From Nocardia alni (GTDB lineage Bacteria; Actinomycetota; Actinomycetes; Mycobacteriales; Mycobacteriaceae), in the NCBI RefSeq assembly GCF_019038435.1, contig NZ_JAGPOX010000069.1, positions 1 to 48,539 of the forward strand: a DNA stretch of 48,539 nucleotides, read 5' to 3'. Within the stretch, counting starts at the first letter, position 1; each line of letters begins with the position of its first letter. The notes below the pieces were generated by a model, which made no database searches, was not told the DNA's origin, and worked only from the letters and a program-made list of their open reading frames with translations. Below, piece after piece: positions 1 to 8,751 of this stretch. A program made the position numbers and the translations under genes.

Positions 1-1
1 C

Positions 2-142
2 CACCCACCCTGGCGCCCCTACGTCTACGGCCGCCACCGCCAACCCTGCCGCCGCTGCGACACGAACCTCACCATGACCCTCATAGGCGACGGCCCCACC
101 ACCGAACGAGGCGTCTACTTCTGCCCCGGCTGCCAGGCGTAA
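2..142 (+). CDS. Fpg/Nei-type DNA glycosylase, C-terminal zinc finger (partial)
   Basis: Only the last 46 residues are in the window; the gene begins upstream. The reading frame from base 2 gives a tail with two Cys pairs, CRRC and CPGC, about 25 residues apart, ending in a TAA stop. This is the zinc-finger module that closes the formamidopyrimidine-DNA glycosylase/endonuclease VIII family, which excises oxidised bases and cuts the abasic site. The arrangement (Y-GR-x-QPC-x2-C ... YFCPGCQ) fits the family. Nei (oxidised pyrimidines) and Fpg (8-oxoguanine) cannot be told apart from this fragment. Confidence 0.8.
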   Translation, partial: HPPWRPYVYGRHRQPCRRCDTNLTMTLIGDGPTTERGVYFCPGCQA

Positions 143-526
143 CCAACCGCCGCCGCACCCGGTACCGATAATTCGCTCGTACTCGATGGTCATCCGAGAA
201 CCCCGAACGATGGATCTACGGAAAGCCATGCAGCACTGGTATATCCATGGGGCGGCGACCACCTCACGATGCACCCGATACTCGATGTACCTGGGCTTCC
301 TCCCGGCAGGCCCGGATTGGGGCAGCGCGAACGGCCCTGTGCCAGGCGACCGTGGACGCCGGGAACTCTGTACGGCGCGCCCGAACACTACCCTGAGCTC
401 GAGCTGGAACCTCGCTGCCCGACGGTCCAGAAACCACGAGAGGACGGCTTACGACTCGCACGATGTCTGTTTTCGGCGATTCACGCACTCAGGCGCCGAG
501 ACGGGTTGCGGCGCTGGCGGACCCGC
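143..526. other. intergenic stretch, nothing recognised
   Basis: These 384 bases lie between the glycosylase stop and the stop of the convergent rhodanese gene. Open frames exist on both strands but their translations are rich in Arg, Pro and Cys, show no recognisable domain and lack convincing ribosome binding sites. No tRNA-like fold or long inverted repeat was seen. It may hold decayed coding sequence. Confidence 0.4.
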
Positions 527-1021
527 TCAGCACGCGCAGGATGTCGTGCCGACCGGAGCCGTCAGCGGGTCGGTCGCCGGGCTGAACCGTCCCTGCTTCG
601 ACTCATAGGCGAAGCCCTCACGCACCCAGTACTCGAATCCGCCGATCATCTCCTTGACCGGGTAGCCGAGCTCGGCCAGTGCCAAGGCTGCCTTTGTCGC
701 GCCGTTGCAGCCGGGCCCCCAGCAATAGGTCACGACCGGTATGCCTGCCGGAAGGAGCGGGTCCAGTGCTCCGGCCGCGGCGCGCCGCACGATCAGTCGG
801 GTCGGCAGATGGACGGCGCCGGGGATATGGCCCTGGTCCCAAGACTCGTCCGAGCGCGTATCGACCAGCACAAAGGCATGACCGAGCTGCCCTGACTCGA
901 GATCGGCGTGCACGTCGGAGACATCGGCCTCGAACGACAGACGCGCCGCGAAGTGCGCGACGGCGACCTGGTTCGCAGCAACCGGACTCGACAACACCGC
1001 ACTTGCCACCACCTGCGACAT
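527..1021 (-). CDS. rhodanese-like domain protein
   Basis: A 164-residue single-domain rhodanese homologue. The family carries sulfur on an active-site cysteine. Visible are the first-strand motif LVDTR followed by GHIPGAVHLP, the active-site loop beginning at the Cys of VTYCWGPGC, and the C-terminal GG-x-EYW segment. The loop has an extra Cys five residues after the first, so sulfur or redox chemistry on two thiols is possible. The frame is open further upstream, but this ATG has an AAGGGG purine run about 11 nt before it and leaves an ordinary family N-terminus. Physiological sulfur donor and acceptor are unknown. It is convergent with the preceding glycosylase gene. Confidence 0.8.
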   Translation of the reverse strand: MSQVVASAVLSSPVAANQVAVAHFAARLSFEADVSDVHADLESGQLGHAFVLVDTRSDESWDQGHIPGAVHLPTRLIVRRAAAGALDPLLPAGIPVVTYCWGPGCNGATKAALALAELGYPVKEMIGGFEYWVREGFAYESKQGRFSPATDPLTAPVGTTSCAC

Positions 1022-1285
1022 CCGCACCAATCCCCTTCGCTCACAAGACTCGCTTTCCGACGTGATCATCCTCGCGCGAATCCGCCCCCCACCCCAGTGG
1101 CACGAACGCCACCTACCGCCAAAATCGCGCCATACTCGTCGCGGCGGAACGCCTACACACTCCCGGACAACCCGCAAACGAACTCGGCAGAACCACCACC
1201 ACCGCCTCTGGAACTTGCCGGGACCACCTCATGGGTGGCATCGATCAGTGCTCACCATCCCGGTTCTATGCTCCTGGGCGCAAGG

Positions 1286-2644
1286 TCAGCCGATGGTCTG
1301 GACGCCTGGGGCCGAGTCTGCCGGCACCTGTTCGATGAGGCTGTCGGTGTGGGTTTCGCGGGCCGCGTACAGGGAGACCATGCTGATTGCACCGGCGGCC
1401 ATGATGTACAGGGACACCGGCCAGTACGCACCGCCGGCCCAGCTGGCCAAGGCGGTTGCGATGAAAGGGGCGGGGCCGCCGCCGAGCACGATCGATAGGT
1501 TGTAGCTGAATGATGCGCCGCTGCAACGGTATCGCGTTGCGAACAGTTCCGAGTACAGGGCCGCGCCGATCGCCCACATCGAGGCGTGGCCGATGCAGAA
1601 GGCCAGGATCAGCCCCAGCCAGGCCAGGGCCGGGGAAGTGGTCTCGGCAAGAGCGAACATGGGAAACGCGATGGCGATGCACGACAGCGCGCCACCGATA
1701 TAGACCGGGCGCCGGCCGACTCGGTCGGACAGCATTCCCCACAGCGGTACCACGAGGATCTCGACGGCCGCCGCCACCGACACCCCGACCAGCATGACGC
1801 CCGAGGACACGCCGAGATGATGCTGCTGCGCGTACGTGATCATGAAGGTGGCCGCGATGTAGAAGATGATGTCCGGTGCGAAGCGGGCGCCGATGCCGAT
1901 CAGGAAGTTTCGCGGTTCGCGGCGCACCGCCTGCAGTACCGGCTGATTCATCGCACCCTGCGCCTCGATGGCACGCATGAACTCCGGGGACTCCATCACG
2001 CGCAGCCGGATGAAGATTCCGATCGCCACCATGATGATGCTCAGTAGGAACGGCACTCGCCAACCCCACAGCTGGAACTCCCGCGTCGGCAGCAGCGATA
2101 CCAGACCGAACACGCCGGACGCGAGCAGAAGCCCTGCGGGAGAGCCGTTCTGGACGACCGCACCCAGCAGGCCGCGGCGGCCGGGCGGCGCGTATTCGGA
2201 GATCAGAACGGTGGCATTGCCCCACTCCCCGGCCACCGCGAAGCCCTGAATGACGCGCAGCGTCACCAAGAGGGCCGGAGCCCACAGGCCGGCCGTGGCG
2301 AACGTCGGCAGCAGGCCCATCCCCATCGTCGCCAGTCCCATGACCAGCAATGTGACGATGAGCACCGATTTGCGTCCGATCCGGTCACCGAAGTAACCGA
2401 AGACGATCGCCCCGATGGGCCGGGCGAAGAATCCTGCCGCGAAGATCGCGAAAACCGCGAGGGTTCCTGCGGTCGGACTGAATTTGGGGAAGAACAGTTT
2501 CGGCAGTATCAGCGCGGCCGCGGTGCCGTAGATGAAGAAGTCGTAGTACTCGACGGTGGTGCCGAACGCCGCGGCGACGGTCACCCGCCGGTAGGACGAG
2601 ACGGTCCTCTCCTGGTCACTGGAGAGGGAATTGCTGGGGACCAT
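1286..2644 (-). CDS. MHS-family MFS transporter (metabolite:H+ symporter)
   Basis: A 452-residue major facilitator with about 12 membrane segments. The start region (ASFGTT-like AAAFGTTVEYYDFFIYG) and the loop 2-3 motif GYFGDRIGRK mark the metabolite:H+ symporter subfamily, which includes transporters for citrate/tricarballylate, alpha-ketoglutarate, shikimate, proline and betaine. The ATG is preceded by GAGG with 6 nt spacing. It diverges from the IclR gene and is the natural importer for the adjacent catabolic locus. Since a TcuA/TcuB pair lies in the same cluster, and Salmonella TcuC is an MFS tricarballylate carrier, a polycarboxylate substrate is plausible, but that is inference. Confidence 0.9.
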   Translation of the reverse strand: MVPSNSLSSDQERTVSSYRRVTVAAAFGTTVEYYDFFIYGTAAALILPKLFFPKFSPTAGTLAVFAIFAAGFFARPIGAIVFGYFGDRIGRKSVLIVTLLVMGLATMGMGLLPTFATAGLWAPALLVTLRVIQGFAVAGEWGNATVLISEYAPPGRRGLLGAVVQNGSPAGLLLASGVFGLVSLLPTREFQLWGWRVPFLLSIIMVAIGIFIRLRVMESPEFMRAIEAQGAMNQPVLQAVRREPRNFLIGIGARFAPDIIFYIAATFMITYAQQHHLGVSSGVMLVGVSVAAAVEILVVPLWGMLSDRVGRRPVYIGGALSCIAIAFPMFALAETTSPALAWLGLILAFCIGHASMWAIGAALYSELFATRYRCSGASFSYNLSIVLGGGPAPFIATALASWAGGAYWPVSLYIMAAGAISMVSLYAARETHTDSLIEQVPADSAPGVQTIG

Positions 2645-2747
2645 TTCGGACCTCGATCCCTTGGGTTGTCAGGCCGTCACGATGGGCGGAACTATGTGCC
2701 GCACGTCACATCTTGACGTTCCGCCCAGGCTCCCATAACGTCGCCTA

Positions 2748-2763
2748 TTACGCAATGGATTGC
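2748..2763. promoter_or_regulatory. putative IclR-regulator operator between the MHS transporter and iclR
   Basis: The sequence TTACGCAATGGATTGC contains the perfect inverted repeat GCAAT-GG-ATTGC (2752-2763). It lies about 100 bases before the transporter start and 150 before the regulator start. The half-element TTACGCAA recurs in the other divergent promoter of the locus, near 8714-8743. Binding by the neighbouring IclR protein is inferred from position and recurrence. Confidence 0.55.
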
Positions 2764-2911
2764 ACATAGGGCAAAGCTCAGGGGAGTTCAACGATGCTGC
2801 GACGCACCATCGAAGACCTGGTGCGCAGGGACGCCGACCGGTTGTTCGTAGGCTGTGGGTGTACGTGCACGCGCTGGCGACCGCCTGCGCCCGGAGATTC
2901 GGAGCGCACCG

Positions 2912-3742
2912 ATGACGATCCCCGAGACCGGTTCCGACCGAGGCAGACTGGTCGGTGCGCTGTTGCACGGCCTGGCGATCCTGGACATGTTCGAACGAGA
3001 CCGGCCGGTCATCGGTATCGGGGAGATGGCACAGGAGCTCGGCACGCACCGATCGACCACGTCCCGGCTGGCCGCGACGCTGGCCGCGGCCGGATATCTG
3101 GAGTCGGTCGGGGAGCCGGGCCGGTATCGGCTGTCCGGCAAGCTTGCGGCGCTGGGGCAGCTGGTCGCCTCCGAGGACCAGGTCCGGCGGGCGGCACGGC
3201 CGGCGCTGGAGGAATTGGTCCAGCGGCTCGGCGAGACGGGACACCTGGCGATACTCGACGGTGCGGAGGCCGTCACGATCGAGGTCGTCGACGGCTGGCA
3301 CACCGTGCGCATGCATTCCTGGGCGGGCAAACGCTCACCGGCACACTGCAGTTCGATGGGCAAGGCACTGCTGGCGGGGCTGTCCGAGACGGAGGTGAAG
3401 TCCCGGTACCCGAAACCGCGACTGGCCACGCCCACCGATGCCACCATCGCCGATCGAGCCGAACTGATGCGGGCGCTGGCGCGGATACGCGCGGAGGGAT
3501 ACGCGGTGGACCTGCAGGAACTGGAGCCGCATCTGTGCTGCGTCGCCGCGCCCATCTTCGATTCCACCGGTGCGGTGGTGGCCAGCATCAGCGTGTCGGG
3601 GCCGGATATTCGCATATCGACGGCCACCGTCCCGGACATCGCCCGGGCGGTGCGCGAGGCCGCGTGGCGAATCGGTACCAGACTGGGCGCCGCCCGCCCG
3701 ATCCCCGGCTGGGCGCCGCCCGACGAACAACCCTCCGTATGA
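2912..3742 (+). CDS. IclR-family transcriptional regulator
   Basis: A 276-residue regulator. Residues ~10-75 form the winged helix-turn-helix (GLAILDMF ... IGEMAQELGTHRSTTSRLAATLAAAGYLE), and the rest is the IclR effector domain (GHLAILDG ... HCSSMGKALLA ... EGYAVDLQELEPHLCCVAAPIFD). The ATG at 2912 is chosen because GGAG lies 7 nt before it and upstream codons add only non-family residues. IclR proteins usually sense a small carboxylic or aromatic effector and control adjacent catabolic genes. It diverges from the MHS transporter and is followed by a dehydrogenase gene 13 nt downstream, so both are probably cotranscribed. The effector is unknown. Confidence 0.9.
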   Translation: MTIPETGSDRGRLVGALLHGLAILDMFERDRPVIGIGEMAQELGTHRSTTSRLAATLAAAGYLESVGEPGRYRLSGKLAALGQLVASEDQVRRAARPALEELVQRLGETGHLAILDGAEAVTIEVVDGWHTVRMHSWAGKRSPAHCSSMGKALLAGLSETEVKSRYPKPRLATPTDATIADRAELMRALARIRAEGYAVDLQELEPHLCCVAAPIFDSTGAVVASISVSGPDIRISTATVPDIARAVREAAWRIGTRLGAARPIPGWAPPDEQPSV

Positions 3743-3755
3743 ACAGGAGTCGACA

Positions 3756-4565
3756 ATGAATACCGCATTTCTCGGTTTGGGCCGTATGGGCCTGCCGATG
3801 GCCGGGCGCGTGCTCGATGCCGGACATGACCTGACGGTGTGGAACCGCTCCCCCGAGCGCACGAAAGACCTCGTGGCACAGGGCGCCCGGGTGGCGCGGA
3901 CCCCGGCCGCCGCCGCGCGCGACGCCGAGGTGGTGATCACCATGCTCGCCGATCCGGAGGCGTTGGAGGCGGTCGTGTTCGGGCCCGACGGGGTCGCGGC
4001 GGGGCTGCGATCCGACGCGGTGCTCGTCGACATGTCCACCGTGGGACCCGAAGCTGTGCTGTCGCTGCACGATCGACTCGGCGACACCGAGTTCGTGGAT
4101 GCCCCCGTGATGGGCAGTGTCGGCCCGGCCCGCAACGGCACATTGACGGTGCTGGCCGGTGGTGCGGTCGAGCGGGTCGAAACGCTACTGGGCACGTTCG
4201 GCACCGTAGTGCGTTGTGGGGCAGTGGGTTCCGGCGCTGCACGTAAGGTGGTGCTGATCACCGCGGCACTGGCCGGGATGACCCTGCTCGGCGAGGTGGT
4301 CGCACTCGGCGAGGCGCTCGGCATCGACCGCGACACCGTGCTGGACGGTCTGGCGACCGGTCCGCTGGGCGGCGTGGTGGCGCGGGCCCGCAACGCCGAC
4401 AGCGATTTCGCGATCGATCTGGCCGCCAAGGACGTCGGCTTGGCCCTCACCTCCGCCGACCTGCCCCAGCTCACCGCGGCCCACGCCTGGCTCACCGCCG
4501 CCGCCGATGCCGGGGACGGGCAACTCGATCTGCGTAACGTACTGGCCCACATTCAGACCGACTGA
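3756..4565 (+). CDS. beta-hydroxyacid dehydrogenase family NAD(P)-dependent oxidoreductase
   Basis: A 269-residue member of the 3-hydroxyisobutyrate / tartronate-semialdehyde reductase / 6-phosphogluconate dehydrogenase family. It has the N-terminal dinucleotide motif FLGLGRMGLPMA, the substrate loop DAPVMGSVGPARNGTL and the helix carrying the catalytic Lys in GSGAARK. The usual Asn four residues after this Lys is replaced by Ile, and the protein is 20-30 residues shorter than typical 3-HIBADH. AGGAG lies 6 nt before the ATG. It follows iclR closely and converges with the flavoprotein gene. A role in reducing or oxidising a beta-hydroxy acid or semialdehyde of the pathway is likely; the substrate is not readable. 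Confidence 0.85.
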   Translation: MNTAFLGLGRMGLPMAGRVLDAGHDLTVWNRSPERTKDLVAQGARVARTPAAAARDAEVVITMLADPEALEAVVFGPDGVAAGLRSDAVLVDMSTVGPEAVLSLHDRLGDTEFVDAPVMGSVGPARNGTLTVLAGGAVERVETLLGTFGTVVRCGAVGSGAARKVVLITAALAGMTLLGEVVALGEALGIDRDTVLDGLATGPLGGVVARARNADSDFAIDLAAKDVGLALTSADLPQLTAAHAWLTAAADAGDGQLDLRNVLAHIQTD

Positions 4566-4597
4566 TCCGCACCGTCGATACGCCGATACGGTCCTGA

Positions 4598-6220
4598 TCA
4601 ACGGAGCCGGGCGGCGGCACGACCTGCTCGTGCGCCCATCGTCATGGCGACCGCCAACGTCGCGCCGGGGCCGGGGTAACCGTCGGCGGTCCAGAACGCG
4701 GAGGCGTTTCCGGCGGCGAACAGCCCGGCGATCGGGACGCCGCCGGGACGCTGGACCTGTCCGTTCAGATCGGTGACAGGGCCGCCCTTGGTGCCGATGG
4801 TGCCCGGCAGTACCTGAACGGCGTAGTAGGGCGCGGTGTCGATCGGGCCGAGATTCGGGTTGCCGGGCTGGTCCGGGTCACCGTAGTAACGGTCGTAGGG
4901 GTTGTCACCGCGCCGGAAGTCCTCGTCGATTCCCTTCTTGCAGAGCATATTCCAGCGCTCGACCGTGCCGCACAGACCGCCCGGGTCCACGCCGATGCGG
5001 GCGGCCAAGCCGCGCAGATCATCGGATCGCGCCACCCAGTCGGGGGTTTCGGCGCCCGGTGGTAGTCCAGGAAGCGGGTAGCGCCGCCGGAAGAGGTCAT
5101 CGAAGATCAGGAAGGCGTCGCGGTTGGGGTAGCTGCCGTCGGTGGCACGGTGGTGCAGTGCCTTGCCGAATTCGTTGTACGGCACCGACTCGTCCACGAA
5201 TCGGCGCCCGGCGCGGTTGACCAGAATCTGCCGCGGGGTGCCGCGTTCGCGAATCAACGCCCGGGCGTAGGGATGTCCGTCGACGGTGTCACCCGGAATC
5301 GAGATCGCGGGCATCCACCATCCCTCGGCCGTATTATCCACCGCCGCACCGAGTTCCCGCGCGATACGCAGTGCCGTGCCGGTATTGCTCGGCGCCGCGG
5401 TACTGGTCGCCAGCGGCCCGGGCAGCAGATCCTCGCGCAGCCGCGCGTCCCAATCGAATCCGCCGGTGGCCAACACGATCGCATTGGCGTGCAGGACGAC
5501 CCGGGAACCGTCGTATTGCACTTCCGCGCCGCGCACGCGGCCCTCGTCGACCAGCACGCCCACCAGTGGGGTCGAGCCATAGACCCGAACTCCGGCCCGC
5601 ACCACGCCGTCGAGCAGTCCGGCCACCAAAGCCACTCCACCGGTGCGGATCCCGTCTCTCATCCGCTGTGACAGCAGCTCGTGATCGAACCGGTCGGGAT
5701 ATCGCCAACGCTCCCACTCGGCATGGGTCATCGGCGAATATCCCGGCGGCACCCGGATGGCGCCGGTCTGCGGCGCCAGATCACCGAGCCGCGCCGGCTC
5801 CATGTCCAGGCACCGCCCGCCGAGAGTGACCCCCGGCAGCTCGGTGTGATAGTCGGGATAGTTCGGGCACACCACGAACCGGTGCGCACTGTGCCGCTGC
5901 ACGAATGCCATCATCTCCGGCGCGGACTCGACGAACATGTCCACGAATTCCGGATATCGTGAGTCGAAGATCGCCCGCAGATAGGTCCGCGCCGCCTCCG
6001 CCGAATCCCCCGCATTCGCCGCAGTCCCATTGACCGGCACCCATACCCGCCCACCGCCGAGCGCGGTGGTACCGCCGAACTCCGCCGCCGACTCCACCAG
6101 CAGCACCCGCGCCCCCGCCACAACGGCCGCCAACGCCGCGGTCAGACCCGCTGCCCCGCTACCGGCAACCAGCACATCTACCCGCTCCGGCAACGGCTCT
6201 GCGGGCGCCGCGCTGCTCAT
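4598..6220 (-). CDS. FAD-dependent dehydrogenase of the KstD / fumarate reductase flavoprotein family
   Basis: A 540-residue flavoprotein. The N-terminal Rossmann motif is VLVAGSGAAGLTAALAA with a downstream Glu (LLVES), and the C-terminal FAD segment is GLFAAGN. The C-terminal GYPGPGATLA carries the Tyr and Gly spaced as in 3-ketosteroid delta-1-dehydrogenases (Tyr487/Gly491 in Rhodococcus KstD1). DESVPYNEFG supplies a second candidate catalytic Tyr. The family removes hydrogens from a C-C bond next to a carbonyl. The start overlaps the stop of the isomerase gene by 4 bases (ATGA), so translation is coupled. No steroid gene is nearby, so a non-steroid ring or chain substrate within this locus is more likely. 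Confidence 0.8.
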   Translation of the reverse strand: MSSAAPAEPLPERVDVLVAGSGAAGLTAALAAVVAGARVLLVESAAEFGGTTALGGGRVWVPVNGTAANAGDSAEAARTYLRAIFDSRYPEFVDMFVESAPEMMAFVQRHSAHRFVVCPNYPDYHTELPGVTLGGRCLDMEPARLGDLAPQTGAIRVPPGYSPMTHAEWERWRYPDRFDHELLSQRMRDGIRTGGVALVAGLLDGVVRAGVRVYGSTPLVGVLVDEGRVRGAEVQYDGSRVVLHANAIVLATGGFDWDARLREDLLPGPLATSTAAPSNTGTALRIARELGAAVDNTAEGWWMPAISIPGDTVDGHPYARALIRERGTPRQILVNRAGRRFVDESVPYNEFGKALHHRATDGSYPNRDAFLIFDDLFRRRYPLPGLPPGAETPDWVARSDDLRGLAARIGVDPGGLCGTVERWNMLCKKGIDEDFRRGDNPYDRYYGDPDQPGNPNLGPIDTAPYYAVQVLPGTIGTKGGPVTDLNGQVQRPGGVPIAGLFAAGNASAFWTADGYPGPGATLAVAMTMGARAGRAAARLR

Positions 6221-7107
6221 CGCGTACCTACCGGGAGAGTGTGCACCGACCAGCCGTAGCCGGCGAGCGCGGCGAGGTCGGTGGGTAGACGGTCGTCGGG
6301 TGGTTCGCCGTCCACGAGTTCGTAGACAGTGGGGCCGTCGAAACCGAGTTCCGCCAATGTTGTAGCGAACGAACCGAAGTCGACCTCTCCGCGACCGACC
6401 GAGGTGTGCGCCCAGCGGTGTTTCCAGGTGTCGCTGATATGGGCCAAGGCCAGTCGAGAGCCCAGGAGCCGCAGCCCTGCGGAAGGGTCCTCGGCTGCCA
6501 GGGCGTTGGCCACGTCGTACGTGACGGCCAGGTGCGGGGAGTCGATTCGGTCCACGACCTCACACAGTTCGGTTGCGGTGGCGAGGAATCCGTAGGGGTT
6601 GTTCTCCAGGGCGATCGTGACGCCCAGGCGCCGCGCTCGTTCCAGCAGACGGTCCAGGGCATCGTCGAGTACCCGGGCCGCCGCGTCCAGCGGGGCGGGT
6701 GCGAGCTGATGACGACGGCCACCGATCACCACTACGAACCGAGCGCCCAAGTCGGCGGCCAATTCCAGCTCCGCCGCGATCTGCGCCTCGCTGACCGCGC
6801 GGATCTCCGGATTGGTGCTGACCAGATTCAGGTCACCGAAGCTCGGGTTGACCGAAATCACCTGGAGACTCAGCGAATTCAATGTACGAAGCAGTTGCTG
6901 TCGCTCATACGGGCCGTATGCCGAGGTGAAAAGATGCGGTGGCGCGGTAGTCAATTCGAGGGTGCGATATCCGTGAGTCGCCAGTTGTCGTAAGGCGTGA
7001 TCCAACGAATTCTGGTGCAGCCAACCATAACTACATCCGGACAGAGGCAACGTTGTCACCGATGATCCGACGGGGGTTCCGGAATCGGTTAGAGGGGTGG
7101 ATGTCAT
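6217..7107 (-). CDS. TIM-barrel sugar-phosphate isomerase/epimerase-like protein
   Basis: A 296-residue xylose-isomerase-like TIM barrel (family of hydroxypyruvate isomerase, inosose isomerase/dehydratase and dehydroshikimate dehydratase). Candidate metal ligands occur in order as Glu in IALENNP, Asp in VTYDVAN, His in LAHISD and Glu in VYELVDG. GAGG lies 7 nt before the ATG; the frame stays open far upstream, but that part is Arg-rich and lies antisense within the aldehyde dehydrogenase gene. The gene follows the aldehyde dehydrogenase after an 80-nt gap and is translationally coupled to the next flavoprotein. It probably isomerises or dehydrates a keto/hydroxy intermediate. Confidence 0.8.
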   Translation of the reverse strand: MTSTPLTDSGTPVGSSVTTLPLSGCSYGWLHQNSLDHALRQLATHGYRTLELTTAPPHLFTSAYGPYERQQLLRTLNSLSLQVISVNPSFGDLNLVSTNPEIRAVSEAQIAAELELAADLGARFVVVIGGRRHQLAPAPLDAAARVLDDALDRLLERARRLGVTIALENNPYGFLATATELCEVVDRIDSPHLAVTYDVANALAAEDPSAGLRLLGSRLALAHISDTWKHRWAHTSVGRGEVDFGSFATTLAELGFDGPTVYELVDGEPPDDRLPTDLAALAGYGWSVHTLPVGTR

Positions 7108-7187
7108 GCGGATTCCTCGGGGTCGGCGACCGAGATCAGGATGGTCTCGCGTCAGGTCGATATCGGGTGGCGAACCATCGCGACAGG

Positions 7188-8618
7188 TCAAGACCGCGGC
7201 GGGCGCAGATTGAACACGACGATGCGAGGGTCGGTCATATCCTCGACCGCGTAACGCGGCCCCTCCACCCCGTATCCGCTGTCCTTCACCCCGCCGTACG
7301 GCATGGCGTCGGCGTGATAACTGGAGGTGTCGTTGACCATCACCCCGCCGACCCGCAACCGCCGCGCGGCATCGAAGGCCCGGTCGAGGTCGCGGGTGAA
7401 AATCCCGGCTTGCAACCCGTAATCGCCCGCGTTCATCAGCTCGATCGCCCGATCCATCGACTCGACCGGCACCACGGCCACCACCGGCGCGAAGATCTCC
7501 GTGCACATCAGATGGCTGTCCGGCGCGGGCTCGGCGACCAAGGCCGGGCTCAGCAGCGCGCCGTCACGCTCACCCCCGCACAGCACTCGCCCGCCCCCCG
7601 GTTCGGTGATCCATTCCCTGGCCCGCTGCGCCTCCGCCGGGGCGATCATCGGCCCGACATCGGTCTTCGGATCGCGCGGATCACCGACGCGCAGGGCGGT
7701 GATCCGCGCGGTGAGTCGCTCGGTCAATTCGTCGAGCACCTCCCGATGCACCAGCAGCCGCTGCACACTCGTGCACACCTGCCCGGCCTTGCGGAAACCA
7801 GCCCGCGCCACCAGTTCTGCCACCAGGTCCAGGTCCGCGTCGGCGCCCACCAGCGAGGCGCTGTTGGCGCCGAGTTCCAGATGTGTCTTGGCGATACCGG
7901 AACGCTGCTTCACCAGCAGACCCACCGCGCTGGACCCGGTGAAGGTGAAGTACCGGATGCGCCGGTCGGCCACCAGTGCCGCGCCCGTCGTCTCGCCGGG
8001 ACCGCACACCAACTGAAGAAATCCTGGTGGCAGCCCGGCGTCGTGCAGCGCCTCGACCAGCGCGATCGAGCACAGCGGGGTCGCCTCGGCCGGTTTGAGC
8101 ACGACCGCGTTTCCCGCGGCCAGTGCCGGGCCGATCTTGTGCGCCACGGTATTGAGCGGAGCGTTGAACGGTGCGATAGCACCTACCACGCCGACCGGTA
8201 CCCGAATGGTGAAGGCCAGCCGGTTCTCGCTGCCCGGCGTTGCCGATACCGGAATCTCCTGCCCCGCAACACGAACAGCCTCACCCGCGCACAGCCGCAA
8301 GGTTCCGACCGCGCGTGCGGATTCGGTGCGTGCGTCTGCGAGGGTGAATCCGGTCTCCGCGACATAGGTCCGCTCGATCTCGGCGGCGCGCTCCTCGAGC
8401 AGCTCGGCGGCGTCCAGCAGTATCCGTTCGCGACGCGCCGGGGGTAACGGATCATCGGCCGCACGCCGGGCCGCACCCACCGCGGCATCGACCTGCGCCG
8501 GGCCGGCGACGGCCAATTCGGCGATCGGCTCGCGCAGGTACTTGTCCGTCACGGTGAACCGCTGATCGGATTCCCGCCACTGCCCCTCGACGAACAGTCC
8601 GGTCGGCCGGTGCCCCAT
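7188..8618 (-). CDS. NAD(P)-dependent aldehyde dehydrogenase
   Basis: A 476-residue ALDH. Signature residues are all present: Asn in APFNAPLN, Lys in VLKPAEATP, the NAD loop FTGSSAVG, general base Glu in HLELGANS and the nucleophilic Cys in AGQVCTS. The sequence resembles the lactaldehyde/succinate-semialdehyde/phosphonoacetaldehyde dehydrogenase branch. Two further ATGs lie upstream, but GGGAGG sits 9 nt before the ATG at 8618 and directly abuts the one at 8627, so 8618 is preferred. It is the first gene of the minus-strand unit, divergent from the ThDP enzyme. Probably it oxidises an aldehyde released by that enzyme. Confidence 0.9.
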   Translation of the reverse strand: MGHRPTGLFVEGQWRESDQRFTVTDKYLREPIAELAVAGPAQVDAAVGAARRAADDPLPPARRERILLDAAELLEERAAEIERTYVAETGFTLADARTESARAVGTLRLCAGEAVRVAGQEIPVSATPGSENRLAFTIRVPVGVVGAIAPFNAPLNTVAHKIGPALAAGNAVVLKPAEATPLCSIALVEALHDAGLPPGFLQLVCGPGETTGAALVADRRIRYFTFTGSSAVGLLVKQRSGIAKTHLELGANSASLVGADADLDLVAELVARAGFRKAGQVCTSVQRLLVHREVLDELTERLTARITALRVGDPRDPKTDVGPMIAPAEAQRAREWITEPGGGRVLCGGERDGALLSPALVAEPAPDSHLMCTEIFAPVVAVVPVESMDRAIELMNAGDYGLQAGIFTRDLDRAFDAARRLRVGGVMVNDTSSYHADAMPYGGVKDSGYGVEGPRYAVEDMTDPRIVVFNLRPPRS

Positions 8619-8713
8619 AGCTGGCATCCTCCCGTCGCGTTGCGCCGCAACCCGGTTCATGGGTTCCAGCGCACGGTGTTGACGATCATCCCAAGACTAC
8701 CTACTGTCGGCTA

Positions 8714-8743
8714 TAACGCAACCCATTGGTAATTACGCAACGG
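8714..8743. promoter_or_regulatory. putative IclR operator pair between the ALDH and ThDP-enzyme genes
   Basis: Two direct copies of the nonamer TWACGCAAC occur here: TAACGCAAC at 8714-8722 and TTACGCAAC at 8733-8741, 19 bp apart. The second continues as TTACGCAACGG and matches TTACGCAATGG at 2748-2758 in 10 of 11 bases. GCAACCCATTGG at 8718-8729 is the degenerate version of the perfect repeat in the iclR promoter. The downstream copy reaches the ribosome binding site of the ThDP gene. The arrangement suggests shared control of both transcription units by the IclR protein. Confidence 0.55.
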
Positions 8744-8751
8744 AGGCCGCC

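Noticed and set aside
186..895. Open frames on the plus strand (186-608 and 269-895)
   Set aside because: They run into the antisense of the rhodanese gene, have Arg/Pro/Cys-rich translations, no ribosome binding site and no recognisable domain.
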